DNA from: Batrachochytrium dendrobatidis JAM81
Taxonomy: Eukaryota; Chytridiomycota; Chytridiomycetes; Rhizophydiales
DNA length: 64,000 nt
Assembly: GCF_000203795.2 (NCBI RefSeq)
Contig: NW_006281111.1
Span: forward strand, 275,201 to 339,200
Direction of reading: 5' to 3'
Shown: positions 1-14,561 of the stretch, one piece after another
Numbering within the stretch: position 1 is the first letter of the stretch
Layout of the letters: each line of letters starts with the position of its first letter
Made by a program: the position numbers and the translations under genes
The notes under the pieces: model-generated
What the model was told of the DNA's origin: nothing
What the model saw: the letters and a program-made list of their open reading frames with translations, nothing else
Databases searched by the model: none

Positions 1-470
1 TGGGACACCTCTCATGAATGTAGCAGCAACAAATCCTGGATGCATGAAGTGTGAGAAGATAGATAGACAGCTTAACCATACATGCCAACTTTAAAGATAG
101 CCAAATGCTTACCAACCAGATCACCCAAAACACCTCCACCCAGAGCAATCAAGCAACTGTCCCGAGTACAAGCCTGCGACAACAACCAATCCTCAATACT
201 GGCCTTTGTGTCTCTGGTCTTATGAACCTCTCCAGCAGGGATTACAACAGAGAGGATACGAGACTTGCTTGCAGTGGCAGCAGTCTGGTTGGCAATCTCT
301 CGCTGGAATGCAGCCAGTAATTCATCCAGATGCAACTTAGCCAAGTTCTCATCAGTGATGATGGCATAGGTGCTGGCGGGAATACAAGAAACCACATCAG
401 CAGCAATGTGACCAACAATGCCTTTTCCTACAACAATACTCTCAGTACCGAGGATCGACACTTTATGCAT
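1..470 (-). CDS. ARO1: Pentafunctional AROM protein, 5' end (3-dehydroquinate synthase domain), partial
   Basis: This is the N-terminal part of the fungal shikimate-pathway polypeptide; the gene runs off the left edge. Exon 1 is 113-470, starting at the ATG at 470. A GT-AG intron (36-112) is followed by exon 2 from 35 to the edge. The joined reading gives the dehydroquinate synthase signature GGGVLGDLVG-FVAATFMRGVP, part of the NAD/metal-binding core. The upstream stretch PAGEVHKTRDTKASIEDWLL is also typical of the AroB-like domain. In the family this domain converts DAHP to 3-dehydroquinate in the cytosol, and the other four activities follow downstream. They lie outside the window, so the pentafunctional call is inferred from the fungal context; a stand-alone synthase is not excluded. 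Confidence 0.9.
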
Positions 471-1216
471 GGATGGTTTTCGTGAGTCCAGAATGAATAT
501 TAATTAGACAGTCGTTGAGCAAACCTTGCGTCGGTTGCTTCTGTTCTTGCACATATGCACAGCCCATACGATGGGAATCAGTCACAGCTTGTCTGACTAA
601 TTACTGCCGTATTCATGTAGAACGAACACTCGCAGCGATCGCTTTAGAATAGTCAATCGTTGAATGTCCGTTACGCTTTCCTAACATTCTCAATTTAATA
701 AATGCAATATTCATCATATAATGCAAACTATAGTTTTAAATCAAAACTGTCCTCTTTGGTATAAATTGTACAATCACTAGACTCGTCCATTGCAATCCAC
801 ATATTGGATTCATTTGTTCTGACGTTGTCAAACCTTATAAACTCATATCTGACATCCAGCGAATTGAGTGAGAATTAATATTCCATGAAATTGGCTGTTT
901 ATTATACGACATTGATATTTAGTATTTAGTTTGGCGTGAATGACTGTAGTGATAATCTGACAGATGATACTTGACATTCATGTGTATTTGCTCGTATCCA
1001 AACTCTTGTGAACTAATCTTGAATTTAATCTGATGTTTGTCATCTGTCTAATAGCTTTTATGATTGTTTTATGCCATCCATCATAATACGGTGTGAATCA
1101 TATCTCACTGTAGTGGATTGACAGCAGAGGTTAAATAGCTTGGTTTCAGCCGTTCATTATTATCTTCATCTTGCCTTGTTATTAATTACTCTTTAAATCC
1201 TTCCAACTCTTTCAAT
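471..1216. other. Intergenic region, divergent ARO1 / repeat-protein promoters
   Basis: No supportable ORF. It holds a fragment of the dispersed inverted-repeat element (about 601-815, listed separately). The remainder is AT-rich and should contain both promoters. A pyrimidine-rich stretch just before 1217 is consistent with a transcription start. Confidence 0.6.
601..815 (+). mobile_element. MITE fragment (dispersed TIR family)
   Basis: It begins with ACTGCCGTATTCATGTAG near 603, matching the element terminus seen elsewhere. About 715-815 then resembles the interior of the copy at 41175-41718 (shared motif CTATAGTTTTAAA, then ACAATCACTAGA and ATTGCAATCCA). The opposite terminus is not found, so this is a decayed or truncated copy. 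Confidence 0.6.
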
Positions 1217-2660
1217 ATGAAGCTCGCCACTATGGTTTCTCTCGCTGTGGTTTCCACTGTCGTAACTGCCTCATCCGACAGCTCGTACATCAAGTCCTAT
1301 GATGGGAGTGATGATTATTATGTTGCTGATCAGCATGATTGCGATCAATATGGAACATACGGTTCTGCTTATGGTGGTTGTGTTTCCAAGTACGAAAAGT
1401 AAGCATCTTGAGTACATGAATACAATCGCGTCAAACTTGACTGATTGAATATCAGTCTGCTCTTAATCATGATTTAATTACTGACTTTGTTGAACTGTGA
1501 TTTTACTAAACTCCAGGGATTATTATAGCTACATCAAGCACTACAAGCGTGGTGATGTTGAAAAAACCGATGAATACTACGATAAACCCGTCGAGAAAGT
1601 CAAGTCTTACGATTCTTACGACAAGGATGCTCACTACGATTCTTACGACAAGGATACTCATTACGAGAAACCCGTCGAGAAAGTCAAGTCTTACGATTCC
1701 TACGGCAAGGACTCTTACCAAAAACCATATGATTACAGCAAGTACTACAAGCGCGGTGGTGATGATGTTGAAAAAACCGATGAATACCACAAGAAACCTG
1801 TCGAGAAAGTCAAGTCATACGATTCTTACGACAAGGATACTCATTACGAGAAACCCGTCGAGAAAGTCAAGTCTTACGATTCCTACGACAAGGATGCTCA
1901 TTACGATTCTTACGACAAGGATGCTCATTACGAGAAACCCGTCGAGAAAGTCAAGTCTTACGATTCCTACGGCAAGGACTCTTACCAAAAACCATATGAT
2001 TACAGCAAGTACTACAAGCGCGGTGGTGATGATGTTGAAAAAACCGATGAATACCACAAGAAACCTGTCGAGAAAGTCAAGTCATACGATTCTTACGACA
2101 AGGATACTCATTACGAGAAACCCGTCGAGAAAGTCAAGTCTTACGATTCCTACGACAAGGATGCTCATTACGATTCTTACGACAAGGATGCTCATTACGA
2201 GAAACCCGTCGAGAAAGTCAAGTCTTACGATTCCTACGGCAAGGACTCTTACCAAAAACCATATGATTACAGCAAGTACTACAAGCGCAGTGGTGATGAT
2301 GTTGAAAAAACCGATGAATACCACAAGAAACCCGTCGAGAAAGTCAAGTCATACGATTCCTACGGCAAGGATACTCACTACGAGAAACCTGTCGAGAAAG
2401 TCAAGTCTTACGATTCCTACGACAAGGATACTCATTACGATAAACCCGTCGAGAAAGTCAAGTCATACGATTCCTACGACAAGGATACTCATTACGATAA
2501 ACCCGTCGAGAAAGTCAAGTCTTACGATTCCTACGACAAGGATGCTCATTACGATTCTTACGACAAGGATACTCATTACGATAAACCCGTCGAGAAAGTC
2601 AAGTCTTACGATTCTTACGGCAAGGACTCTTACCAAAAAACATATGGTTATGAAAAATAA
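1217..2660 (+). CDS. Secreted Tyr/Lys/Asp-rich tandem-repeat protein
   Basis: Exon 1 (1217 to about 1398) starts with a probable signal peptide, MKLATMVSLAVVSTVVTA, followed by a short Tyr/Asp-rich segment with three cysteines. A GT-AG intron ends at the CAG near 1516. Exon 2 continues in frame (GAA-AAG-GAT) into about 380 residues built almost wholly from variants of KPVEKVKSYDSYDKDTHY and YDYSKYYKRGGDDVEKTDEY. There are no transmembrane segments after the leader. The composition suggests an extracellular or wall-associated structural protein, possibly crosslinked through tyrosines; that is inference. I recognise no catalytic domain and do not know its function. The long +2-frame and antisense ORFs over the repeats are shadows of the codon periodicity. 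Confidence 0.8.
1560..2640 (+). repeat. Nested coding tandem repeat with 267-bp higher-order unit
   Basis: The base unit is about 18 residues (KPVEKVKSYDSY plus a KD-rich linker). It is nested in an 89-residue (267-bp) higher-order unit carrying one KPYDYSKYYKRGGDDVEKT segment. Two consecutive 267-bp units (about 1797-2063 and 2064-2330) look identical over almost their whole length. One visible difference is GGT to AGT (Gly to Ser) near 2289. The 3' part (2330-2640) is less regular. Near-identity at silent sites suggests recent duplication or gene conversion. Confidence 0.9.
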
Positions 2661-3248
2661 TCTGGCTAATTTACTCATACTTTCAATGTAAAATGTATCT
2701 CGGATCTAATACTGTGCTGATACATTTGCTAATCGCGAGTTATTTCTTATTGTCTTGGTGCCTTGTGCATATTATCTCAGTCATTATGAGCTAAACCATT
2801 CTTTATTTATTTATCTATTCTTGGCTAGTTTTAAAGCCGAATAAAAATTCAATAATTAACTAAATCGATGTGATTTGAACATGTTGACTTTACATACAAC
2901 CAAGGAATATCTGATACGATCGTAGTATTGAATAGATTCATGTTTTAGTTCAAGATAATGATTGTAATCTAAGAATGCAAGAGTTTTGGTGATTACTCAA
3001 TGATTTGAAGAATTGAAACAGAAATGTGGTTAGTTTTTTTTAGACAAAAACCAGCCAACTAAAGAGTTTAAAGAACAAATATCGATCAGTCAATTGACTC
3101 ATGAAATTGATTGGAATTTATTTTGTGTAAAGACGCTGTAAATGGTCGAGTTGGAATTTGTAATAAAACACGAATATTCGACCATCGTTCCAAAGCAGTC
3201 GAGTGTTGAATCCAATTGTAGTTTATCGATTTCTTCCATTCATCACCC
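2661..3248. other. Intergenic region
   Basis: AT-rich, with AATAAA-like polyadenylation signals near 2840. No gene, RNA or repeat recognised. Confidence 0.5.
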
Positions 3249-4741
3249 ATGTTCAAACCATGTATTCTTGCATTGGTGCTACTTGCACAGACTGTTCTTG
3301 GTCTGCATTTTTATCTGGAATCAGGAGAGCGAAAGTGCTTTAGTGAGGATCTTCCAGCAGGAACAAGCATTATTGGTATGTATTCGATACTAAACCATTG
3401 TCATATCTTGAATTCTCTTGTTGCAACATGTACATCTGCACATGCATTACTCTCCAAAACCAATATCTTATAGCGTAGTTTACTGCTATCCAAAAAGCAT
3501 GTTCACTCCAGAAACTGCATTCTACACAATCCTGGCATCGGTTATGCCGCTGATGTTTGATTACATTCGTTGGACACTTGTTCGATTCATGCTTAAATGA
3601 GCTTTTCTTTCTAGGCGCCTTTAGTTCTGAACTGTGGAACTCTCAAACAAATACCTTTGTTGAAAACCCTCAGACCAAAGTCCAAATCACAGTTTTTGTA
3701 AGTTGGTCAGATATCGCTATATTGTATCTTTTCTCTACAGCTTTGGCTACACCAGTTGCTTTGCTAACAAGAATACATGTTGATCGGAAATCATACTTGA
3801 ATCAATATAGTCCGTTGCTACTCAACATAACTTGGTAGATCAGAAAGGTGCACACAAAGGGAAATTCACTTTTACTGCTGCTGATGCCGGTGATCACCAG
3901 ATTTGTCTGTATGTTGATCTAATTTCCGTGTAAATTCGTATGCTCCTGATTTACCAATATCTGATGTTTTTGGTACTTTAGCTCTATTACTTCAGATGGA
4001 TGGTTTTCAGTTCGTTCGGTAAGTTGATTAGATTCTAGGTCTTGTATTGTTGAATACACTGTTTTTCACGATATGAATTATGTGGTTGTTGTTCTGGTCA
4101 ACCCTAAATCTTTGTTTAAATTAGAAATTGTACTTGGATATCCAATTTGATAATTCCGAAGAGGCCGATCATACCGAAGTCAAGAAAACATCGTATTATG
4201 GTTAGTTTTGGATCGACATGTCATATGTTGCAACTGGTTTCCGCTAACGTGGGATTCATTTTTAGAACTCAAGAACCGGATCAGAGAGCTGACCAGTAAT
4301 GTGCAGTATATTCGCAGTGAAATGAAACATCAAAGAGTATGTGTGATGATCCATTTTGACACCTATTTGGATTGACTGGACAGTTGTTCAGTTTCAAAGT
4401 TTACTCAATGATTGTGTATCTCAGGCAAATACGCTAGGTTTTTGTTATTTACTAATCAATACTATGCCTACTTTCAGGAACGTGAGGCCGAGTTTAGAGA
4501 TAGCAGCGAGCTTGCTAATTCATCTGCCGTTCGCTGGACCATTGTGCAGATGGTTGTGCTCGGTAAGTTTGTGTCGACATGAATTGTTAAAGGAACGCAT
4601 AGCTGTACATCTGTTATTCTTGTTTTGGATAAATATATGTATTAAATATTTATGTGTAATGATTTACGAAATACAGGCGTTACTGGTGTTTGGCAGCTTC
4701 GCCACCTCAGACAGTTCTTTCTTACAAAGAAACTTGTCTAA
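3249..4741 (+). CDS. p24 family cargo receptor, alpha type (TMED9/Erp1-like)
   Basis: This is a type I membrane protein of ER-Golgi COPI/COPII vesicles. Exon 1 (from 3249) encodes the signal peptide MFKPCILALVLLAQTVLG and the GOLD-domain start LHFYLESGERKCF. Later exons give SSELWNSQTNTFVENPQTKVQI, then KFTFTAADAGDHQICL, SITSDGWFSVRS and a juxtamembrane coiled coil (ELKNRIRELTSNVQYIRSEM). The C-terminus has a membrane segment around RWTIVQMVVLGVTGVWQLR and the tail FFLTKKLV. That tail is a KKXX dilysine retrieval signal and matches alpha-subfamily p24 proteins. At least six introns interrupt the gene; all visible joins are GT-AG. Domain order and length (about 210 residues) suit the family. 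Which p24 paralogue it is remains open. Confidence 0.88.
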
Positions 4742-4855
4742 ACTTCTCATCTTGTTGATTTCTAATAAAATGAGACCAGGTTTCTATTGCAAATTTTGAA
4801 CATTGGACGAATGGTGAAGCAAGTTTTGTGTCTTGGTACGATAGCATTCCACCTC

Positions 4856-7267
<2,412 letters not shown>

Positions 7268-7678
7268 GGTTGTGTTTGTTGATAGAATTGATCAATGCAA
7301 TGCGGGGGTCGTTGATAAGATTATCAACTCAAACCGATACTAAATCTGTTCAAGTAGAACAATTTTCAACCCCATTTTTACAACGAATGCAAAAGCAGAA
7401 TCTGCAGTTAATGGTAATATTTCAGCCTGGACACGATCTGCCAGCACATATTCGCATTGACTGTGTTGTTAGTAGTTGAAATATGGTTTGAATTGGTCGA
7501 TTAGTGTTGCATACACTGCAGATGGTTTGTTCGTGCTGTTTGAATCTGTCTGCAGATGGAATTAGTCAATAAAACTAAAAGTCAATTTATCTTCACGTGA
7601 TTGTTGATAAACTGGCGAGTTCTTTTTTTTACGTTCAATTACTGTTAGCTTGTCTTATTCCAATTTATTGCTGCAAAC
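7268..7678. promoter_or_regulatory. HOG1-TIF6 divergent promoter region
   Basis: This 411-bp head-to-head gap has T-rich and A-rich tracts near 7620-7630. No specific factor site can be called from sight. Confidence 0.5.
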
Positions 7679-8843
7679 ATGGCTGTTCGTAAGTTGACTA
7701 GCTGGTTTCGCTATATGCATTGATTTTTTCAAAAATACTATTTAAACATAGTGGTGCTTTTTTGCTCTAGTTTGGCCATGTCTAGACTGTTGGTGTTAAC
7801 CCATTCGATCTGATGATTCTTTACAGGTGCTCAATTCGAGAATTCCAATGATATTGGTGCCTTTGCAAAGCTATCAAACTCCTATTGCCTTGTTGCAATT
7901 GGTGGATCTGAAAACTTTTATAGGTATTGTAGCATTCAGCCTGAATTTGATGTATGCAATGAACTTTGATAGAATAGAAAGGCTTGAATCTAACCATCAA
8001 CTGGCGTAATGTGACCCATCCATTGTCATGACAGTGTTTTTGAGAGCGAGCTTGCTGATGTGGTTCCTATTGTGCATACATCGATTGGAGGAAACCGCAT
8101 TATTGGTCGTTTGAGTGCTGGTAACCGACATGGTTTATTGCTCCCCAACTCCACTACTGATCAAGAACTCCAGCATATCCGCAACTCACTCCCCGATGCT
8201 GTGGCAGTTCAGAGAATTGAAGAGCGATTGTCCGCCCTTGGAAATGTGATTGCATGCAATGACTATGTTGCACTGGTTCATCCAGATATTGACCGAGAAA
8301 CTGAAGAGATCATTGCAGACACCCTCAAGGTTGAGGTGTTTCGCCAAACCATAGCTGGTAATGTTCTAGTGGGTAGCTATTGTTCCCTGAGCAACCAAGG
8401 TGGACTCGTCCATCCCAAAACATCCGTCGAGGATCAGGACGAGCTTTCGTCGCTACTGCAAATCCCTCTCGTGGTAAGTGTGTCGAATGACTCATTTCAT
8501 GTCTCCCAAAACATACCATTCAACACTCGAGTCAGCACGGGTTGACTGGACTGCATTCAGTCCTTTTGGCTGTCTTTGAAGAATCTAAACTAACTCGTTA
8601 TTCTCACTATATGTTGTGGATCTGCTTGACATGACGTTGCAACATCACTAGGCTGGAACAGTAAACCGTGGTTCGGATTTAATTGGAAGTGGACTGATTG
8701 TCAACGATTGGAGTGCATTTGCCGGTCTCGACACCACAAGCACAGAGCTCTCTGTAATCGAAAGCATCTTCAGGTTGCAGGATAAGCGACCCACTTATGT
8801 TGTAAACGAAATCAGAGACTCTCTTATTGACAGCATGGCATAA
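7679..8843 (+). CDS. TIF6: Eukaryotic translation initiation factor 6
   Basis: eIF6 binds the 60S subunit, prevents premature joining with 40S and is needed for 60S biogenesis. Exon 1 is only ten bases (ATGGCTGTTC) before a GTAAGT donor. The next exon gives the family start [20 protein letters not shown], then [13 protein letters not shown]. The main exon (about 8040-8475) encodes [38 protein letters not shown] and [20 protein letters not shown]. The last exon gives [20 protein letters not shown] and ends DSLIDSMA, stop at 8841-8843. The five-fold pentein repeat pattern and about 245-residue length are as expected. It converges on the glycogen phosphorylase gene with a 166-bp gap. Confidence 0.96.
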
Positions 8844-9009
8844 GATTTTCAATAAACTCTTGTTTTTTGAATCCATTTCGGCAACCCAGAATGTAAATGG
8901 AAGTTTAATATCAAGTTCATTTTGCTACTCTTAATCTGGTTTCAATGGTGCGTTTGGATGCCACGTACCAGTAGAAGCGTCGTGCTTCAGAGCCAATGTA
9001 TAGAAATCA

Positions 9010-12000
9010 TCATGGCACACGCACTGGCTTCACATTCCAGATACGAGTGGCATACTCTTCAATGGATCTGTCATGTTGGATCGAGTATAAAGTGTCAATC
9101 TTCTGTTTAAACAACACTCAAAAATCATGGCTTACCGATCACTACTGAATTTTCCCATACTGGCAGCAGCTACAATCGATTTCTTTGCCCATTCAGCCTA
9201 ACAGTACAGTTTTGTTATTAATCTAAACTGTAATCATACTAAAAGTCAAATACTTTACCTTGTTCTTGAAGCATCTGTCCACCTTGGCCATCGTCTCAAT
9301 GTCTATTTTAATGCACGCCATCATCACAGAATCAAAATCATGATTAACACGCAAGTAAAATGAATTCAAACCATCACTCAATATTGTCAAGAGTTGAAGT
9401 AAAATACTCTTACATGAGGTAAAGTCCTTGTGTAGCAGATAGTGGTCGCTTTGCAGAGTGTCTGTTCAATAAACGAGTCAGTGTCAAATAAATGTATTAC
9501 AGTCGGATTTCTAAAATATTCCAACATCAGTCGAGTACTACAAGCTTGACTCACTAAGAAGAGGCTCAAAAATAATTGGGTCGCCATAGTGTCCAGCATG
9601 AATACTGTCAACAACGGAAGATAGTTTTGGATCTCTTACAGTGCCGCCACCATAGGTCTGCTGATAACGCACGTCTTCTACTTGAGGAGTAAGAGTGCCA
9701 AATAGGAAAATGTTTTCCTCGCCAGTCTCTTCACCAATCTCAATGTTTGCTAATAGTATATTTAAAAATACAAAGTAATTAGTAGATTCAAAAACACAAT
9801 ATACAAGGTCAAACAATAGCTTATTGGTTACAATGCTTGCACTTACCTCCGTCAACAGTTCCAATAATCAAACCACCGTTTAATACAAACTTCATGTTCG
9901 AGGTTCCCGAAGCTTCAGTACCAGCAGTGGAAATATGCTGAGAAAGATCGCTGGCTGGAACAATAATCTCTACAAAAATATTCATTAGTTATAAAAGATG
10001 TTGAATCAAAAACAAGGTCTCTTCCCTAATCATACATGACCAACATACCTGCCAAAGAAACATTGTAATTGGGAATAAACACAAGCTTCAGATAGTCTGA
10101 AGTTTGCTTGTCATCGTTGATCACCCGTCCAACATTGTTGATCAGCTTGATGATCATCTTGGCAATGTAGTAGCCAGGCGCACTTTTTCCAGAAAAGATG
10201 ACTATAGTAAATGGTTAGCTATTCTGTGCGTAGCCATGCACCAATTAATACTGATTACACGTACCAACATGAGGAACAACGTTTTTCAGTTCAGCATCTG
10301 GCATTGCCTTGAGAGTCTCGTAGCGATAAATGACAGCCATGATGTTCATAAATTGACGCTTGTACTCGTGCAGTCGCTTACACTATTCATGGCATTAGAC
10401 AAAAAAGACAATACAAGGTTTTATAAAACAGATTTGTAAAGATTGCTCAGCACAAACCTGAACATCGAAAAGTGCGTCAGGAGAAACTTTGATACCACAA
10501 GCAGATGCAATGTAATCAGCAAGTCGAATCTGATGATTTAAAAATGTTGGACAAAAATATGAGTATGCTTGATGCTTTTATGAAAAAATCAATACCACAC
10601 ATATTATCAACGTATATACCTTGTTAAGGCGTTTAATCTCCATCCAGCGTTTCTGGAACTGAGCATCAGTTGAGAATTTACTGAGATTCGATAAAAGATT
10701 CAGGTGCTAAAAAACAAATCATTTTAAATAATCAGTACTGCAACCCAATGACTTGAAAGCAAGCACGCCAGACCATGTTGACAATTAGTTATACTATGTT
10801 ACCGAAAGCCATTTGTCAGTCCCTAATTTTTCAGTGATTAGATCGCTCAACAATGGATTTGCCTGGTGCAGCCAGCGACGAGGTGTCACACCATTGGTGA
10901 CATTGGTAAACTTTTCGGCACCAAAAAGTTCAACAAAGTCAAAAAATAGCTGTGACTTGACCAGCTCAGAGTGGAGAGCTGACAAAGTTATGTAAATAAA
11001 CAATCATACGTAAATACAAGTTCGTATATGTAGATAAACATAGCGCGATTAAATCCAATTGCAATCCAACACACCTGCAACACCATTTACGCAATGAGAA
11101 CCAACCACTGCCAAAAATGCCATACGGACATATTGAGGATGCCCTTCTTCAATAATAGACATGCGACGAAGACTGATCAAAGCAGCAGCATTTAGCATGT
11201 CAATAAAATTGAAGCATCATCGACAGGTCAAAAACTACATACCGATCACGATCACCAGGATATTTTTTCTCAACACTTTGCAGGAAAAACTATAAAAGAT
11301 TAAAAAGTTAGAGCTTGATTCTTCATGATACTTGTTACAATGGGACAATAGAGCGACGAGTTTGATGACATACCAGGTTAATATCAAAGATAATCATCAT
11401 GTGTCGAGGAAGGAGATCCGAAACTAAAGACACGGCCCATTTTTCAAGTGCCCTAAAACCAATATTAAACAAATTAATTATATGCGGCACACTAGTTAAA
11501 CTCTACATATTTAGTCAGTATCTTACTCGGGCAAAACAGTATGGTTGGTATACGAATATACTCTTGTAACGATATCTATTCATTAGACATTAGGGTAAAA
11601 ATTAAGTCAGTCGCGTATAAACAATGTGCTTAACCCTACAAGTATATCAAAGTATCATACCCCATGCTTCATCCCATGCCAAGTGTTCGTCATCAATCAA
11701 AATTCGCTGCAGCTCAACAATGCTGTTTAAAATAAAAAGTCGGATTGTTATGAGTGCCAAGCAATATTAACAAACATCAGCTGCAGATGCACAGGTATTA
11801 CCCGAGAGTAGGATGCGTGTCTGTTGATTTCATCAGCATATTGAATTAGCAAGTGAGTATAAGCAGATTCAAATAAGCTCAATATATATTTACCATTCAG
11901 CTGGATGGCAACCTGGTCGGGAAACTCTGACCAAGGACGCGATGACTTTTTGAATCGGCGAATGATATCCTGAAGCGTGGCACATACAAAAAAGTATTGC

Positions 12001-14214
12001 TGCTTCAAGCGCAAAATCTTGCCAACCGTGTGATTGTCATTTGGATACTGATTCCAACAAAAGTGATTAAATCAATCGTAGAGAGTGGTTAATATGATTC
12101 AGGTTAGAGGCGATCTATTATACGACAGTCAGCAAATAGAGTACGTACAAGAACGGATGTAATGTTTTCTGCACCCTTTTGTTCTTCAACAGATTTGTCG
12201 TAGTTGCCCTCATTGAAACTTGCAAAGTCGAATTCTGTTGTTGGTTTGGAGCTCCACAAACGAATATTGATTGTATTTTTGGTTCCAAAGCCAGGGATGG
12301 GATAGTCATATGCAATAGCAATGACTTTTTCACCGCCTTCCCACGAAAACCGAGGGTTACCTTGATCATCTGAATATTTATTCACATGTCCTCGGAAACG
12401 AATCTCGTAAGCAACATCAAGTCGCTGAATTTCCCAAGGATTTCCTAAACACAGTGTGTAAGAAAATGTACGGAAATGGCCAAATATATAATACTGGCTG
12501 GACCAAGTATCCAAGATAACGTCAGACATTTCAAAAATAAAATTTACCAAATGCAAGCCAATAATCAGGATATTCTGTCTGATAGCCATCAACGATACGC
12601 TGTTGGAAAATACCGTATGTATAGCGTATACCATAGCCTAAAGCAGATATAAAAACCCAAAATAAGATTTACAGTACAGTTATGTCATACATATCCAAAG
12701 CATTATACAAAAATGATGTGGTTTTTTAGTAGTCCAATCAAGTTATCTAAATTTATATCTATTCAACCTACCCCAAGCTGGATAGTCCAGAGTAGCCAGA
12801 GAGTCTATTTAAATGGGTCAGAATTAAAGTATTCGTTATAGACATGAAACGTGCAGAATTAGTCTCGAGCACTTTAAAGAAACTTGAACTCAATGCGATG
12901 TTTCTTACCCATGAAGCAAGCAGCAAGTCGGCCTATTAGCATATGTCGAGACGTTTATCAACAAATGTTAGCCATGGTATGTCATGAAAAGTAAAGTGTA
13001 GTTTCAGAATTCAAATGACATATCGGTTTACCTAGACCGCCGTTTCCTAATGCGGCATCACACTCTTCTCCAATAAGGTCTTCAACATTGAATCCAACCT
13101 TTGAGATGGCATTCTTGTATCCTGGTTTCAGATCAAGATTAAGAAGTGCATTGTCAAGAGTTCTTCCAATTAAAAATTCAAGCGACAGATAGTAGACACG
13201 CTTTGGATCTTTTGAGGAATGAAGTTGCTGGGTAGTATTCCATCGCTCAAGAAGACGATCGCGCACACTAAGTGCAACAGCTTGATATGCAGCCACATCG
13301 TCCATGTTAAAGGCGCTACGAGCCTGTTTATTTCAAGATCACATGCATGGTTGTGTTACAATTGAAGTTCACATGTATTGGATGGTTTTATAAAGCTGAA
13401 GCAATATAAGCGATGCAAATGAATTGAAGAGCGATGAAGACAAACCAGGGTTTTGGTAACATGGTTCACAAATGAAAGCTGAATAGTTTTTTCATCTATT
13501 ATGTCAATAAATAGAAAGCAATTCAATTAATTAGCACAGTAAAAAAGCCATATCAAAGGATAGAGAATAGCCTGAAAGTGAGATAAAACCAAGAATCACG
13601 GCTAGCCTAATGATAATAGTGCAGGGTTAAATATGAATAGTGGAGTGTACGAGATTCCCAATACACGTTATATGATGCAGGGTTAGTATGACATTGAGAT
13701 GATTCCGAGATCTTTATGGAGTGATGCCATGCAGACACTATTGGTTCAAAACAGTGAGATCAATCACTCGTTTGTCGAGTGAAGATTGCTATTCGACATG
13801 TCTGATCTTGCTCAACAGAGTAAACTGAATGAATAGCAAGGGTACATCAACCAGCCATCCATACAAGACTGAATAGGATTGCAACACCATTTGATTTGGT
13901 ATTCCAGATCAGACTCCAAGCATGCCATACAAGAGTACTGTCAGAACCAAGTAGATTGATTCATGTGCCAATACAGACTATCCAGCAGTACAAAAGTGTA
14001 GTGATTGATTACCATCGTCCTGTGGTTTATTGAGATCTTTCCACAGTTTGGCAACTTCAGGCGAGGGTTTCCAGGTAGGCAAAGAGCCTGCACCAGAAGG
14101 GCCAGTCGCAGAGCGAGAGCGTGGAAGCGATGATGACGACTGTGCTGAAGTAGAGCCAATCTTGGACATGTTAGTACGAGGCTGGACAGGAGTTTGGTTA
14201 ACCGAGGCCATCAA
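9010..14214 (-). CDS. GPH1: Glycogen phosphorylase
   Basis: This PLP enzyme releases glucose-1-phosphate from glycogen. Exon 1 (14013-14214) encodes a Ser/Pro-rich N-terminal extension ([20 protein letters not shown]), a likely regulatory phosphorylation region by analogy with yeast. A 50-nt exon 2 (13446-13495) gives [17 protein letters not shown] and exon 3 gives [14 protein letters not shown]. Then follow [15 protein letters not shown], the NGGLG motif, [19 protein letters not shown] and [19 protein letters not shown]. The PLP-lysine motif [20 protein letters not shown] lies near 9840-9910. The C-terminus reads MGKFSSDR joined to [18 protein letters not shown], stop at 9010-9012. There are more than a dozen introns, and all signature elements of the family are present. 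I chose the second Met (14211) or the first (14214) as start; either works. Confidence 0.95.
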
Positions 14215-14561
14215 TGATGATTGGGTGGATAAAAGAGAAGGATGAATATGGAGTGTTGATGGACTGAAAAGGTGGATAAACGGCAGGACGGATTGTACTT
14301 GGATCTGCTTAGATTCACTTGCTGTCTTAAACTATCGTGTTTTCCAACTGTATTCAGTCTTGACTTTCTCTAAATGAAAAACCTTGTTTTATACAAACTG
14401 TATCAAGACTTGCATGAATCTATCACTCCATTCACTGTATTATCGCATCATTCATACAATTCTATAATCAAAACTCGATTCAGTTTTATGTATTCACGTC
14501 CTGATTCGTCAAGTCAAAATTTAAATCGTGTTTTCTACTAATTAGCTTAACATATATCAAG
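14215..14561. promoter_or_regulatory. Divergent promoter, glycogen phosphorylase / coiled-coil RING gene
   Basis: A 347-bp AT-rich gap between head-to-head genes. No individual site recognised. Confidence 0.45.

Noticed and set aside
1549..2691. A 380-residue +2-frame ORF and antisense ORFs over the repeat gene
   Set aside because: The repeat period is a multiple of three, so any frame without a stop in one unit stays open in all. The frame with signal peptide and correct splice join is the real one.
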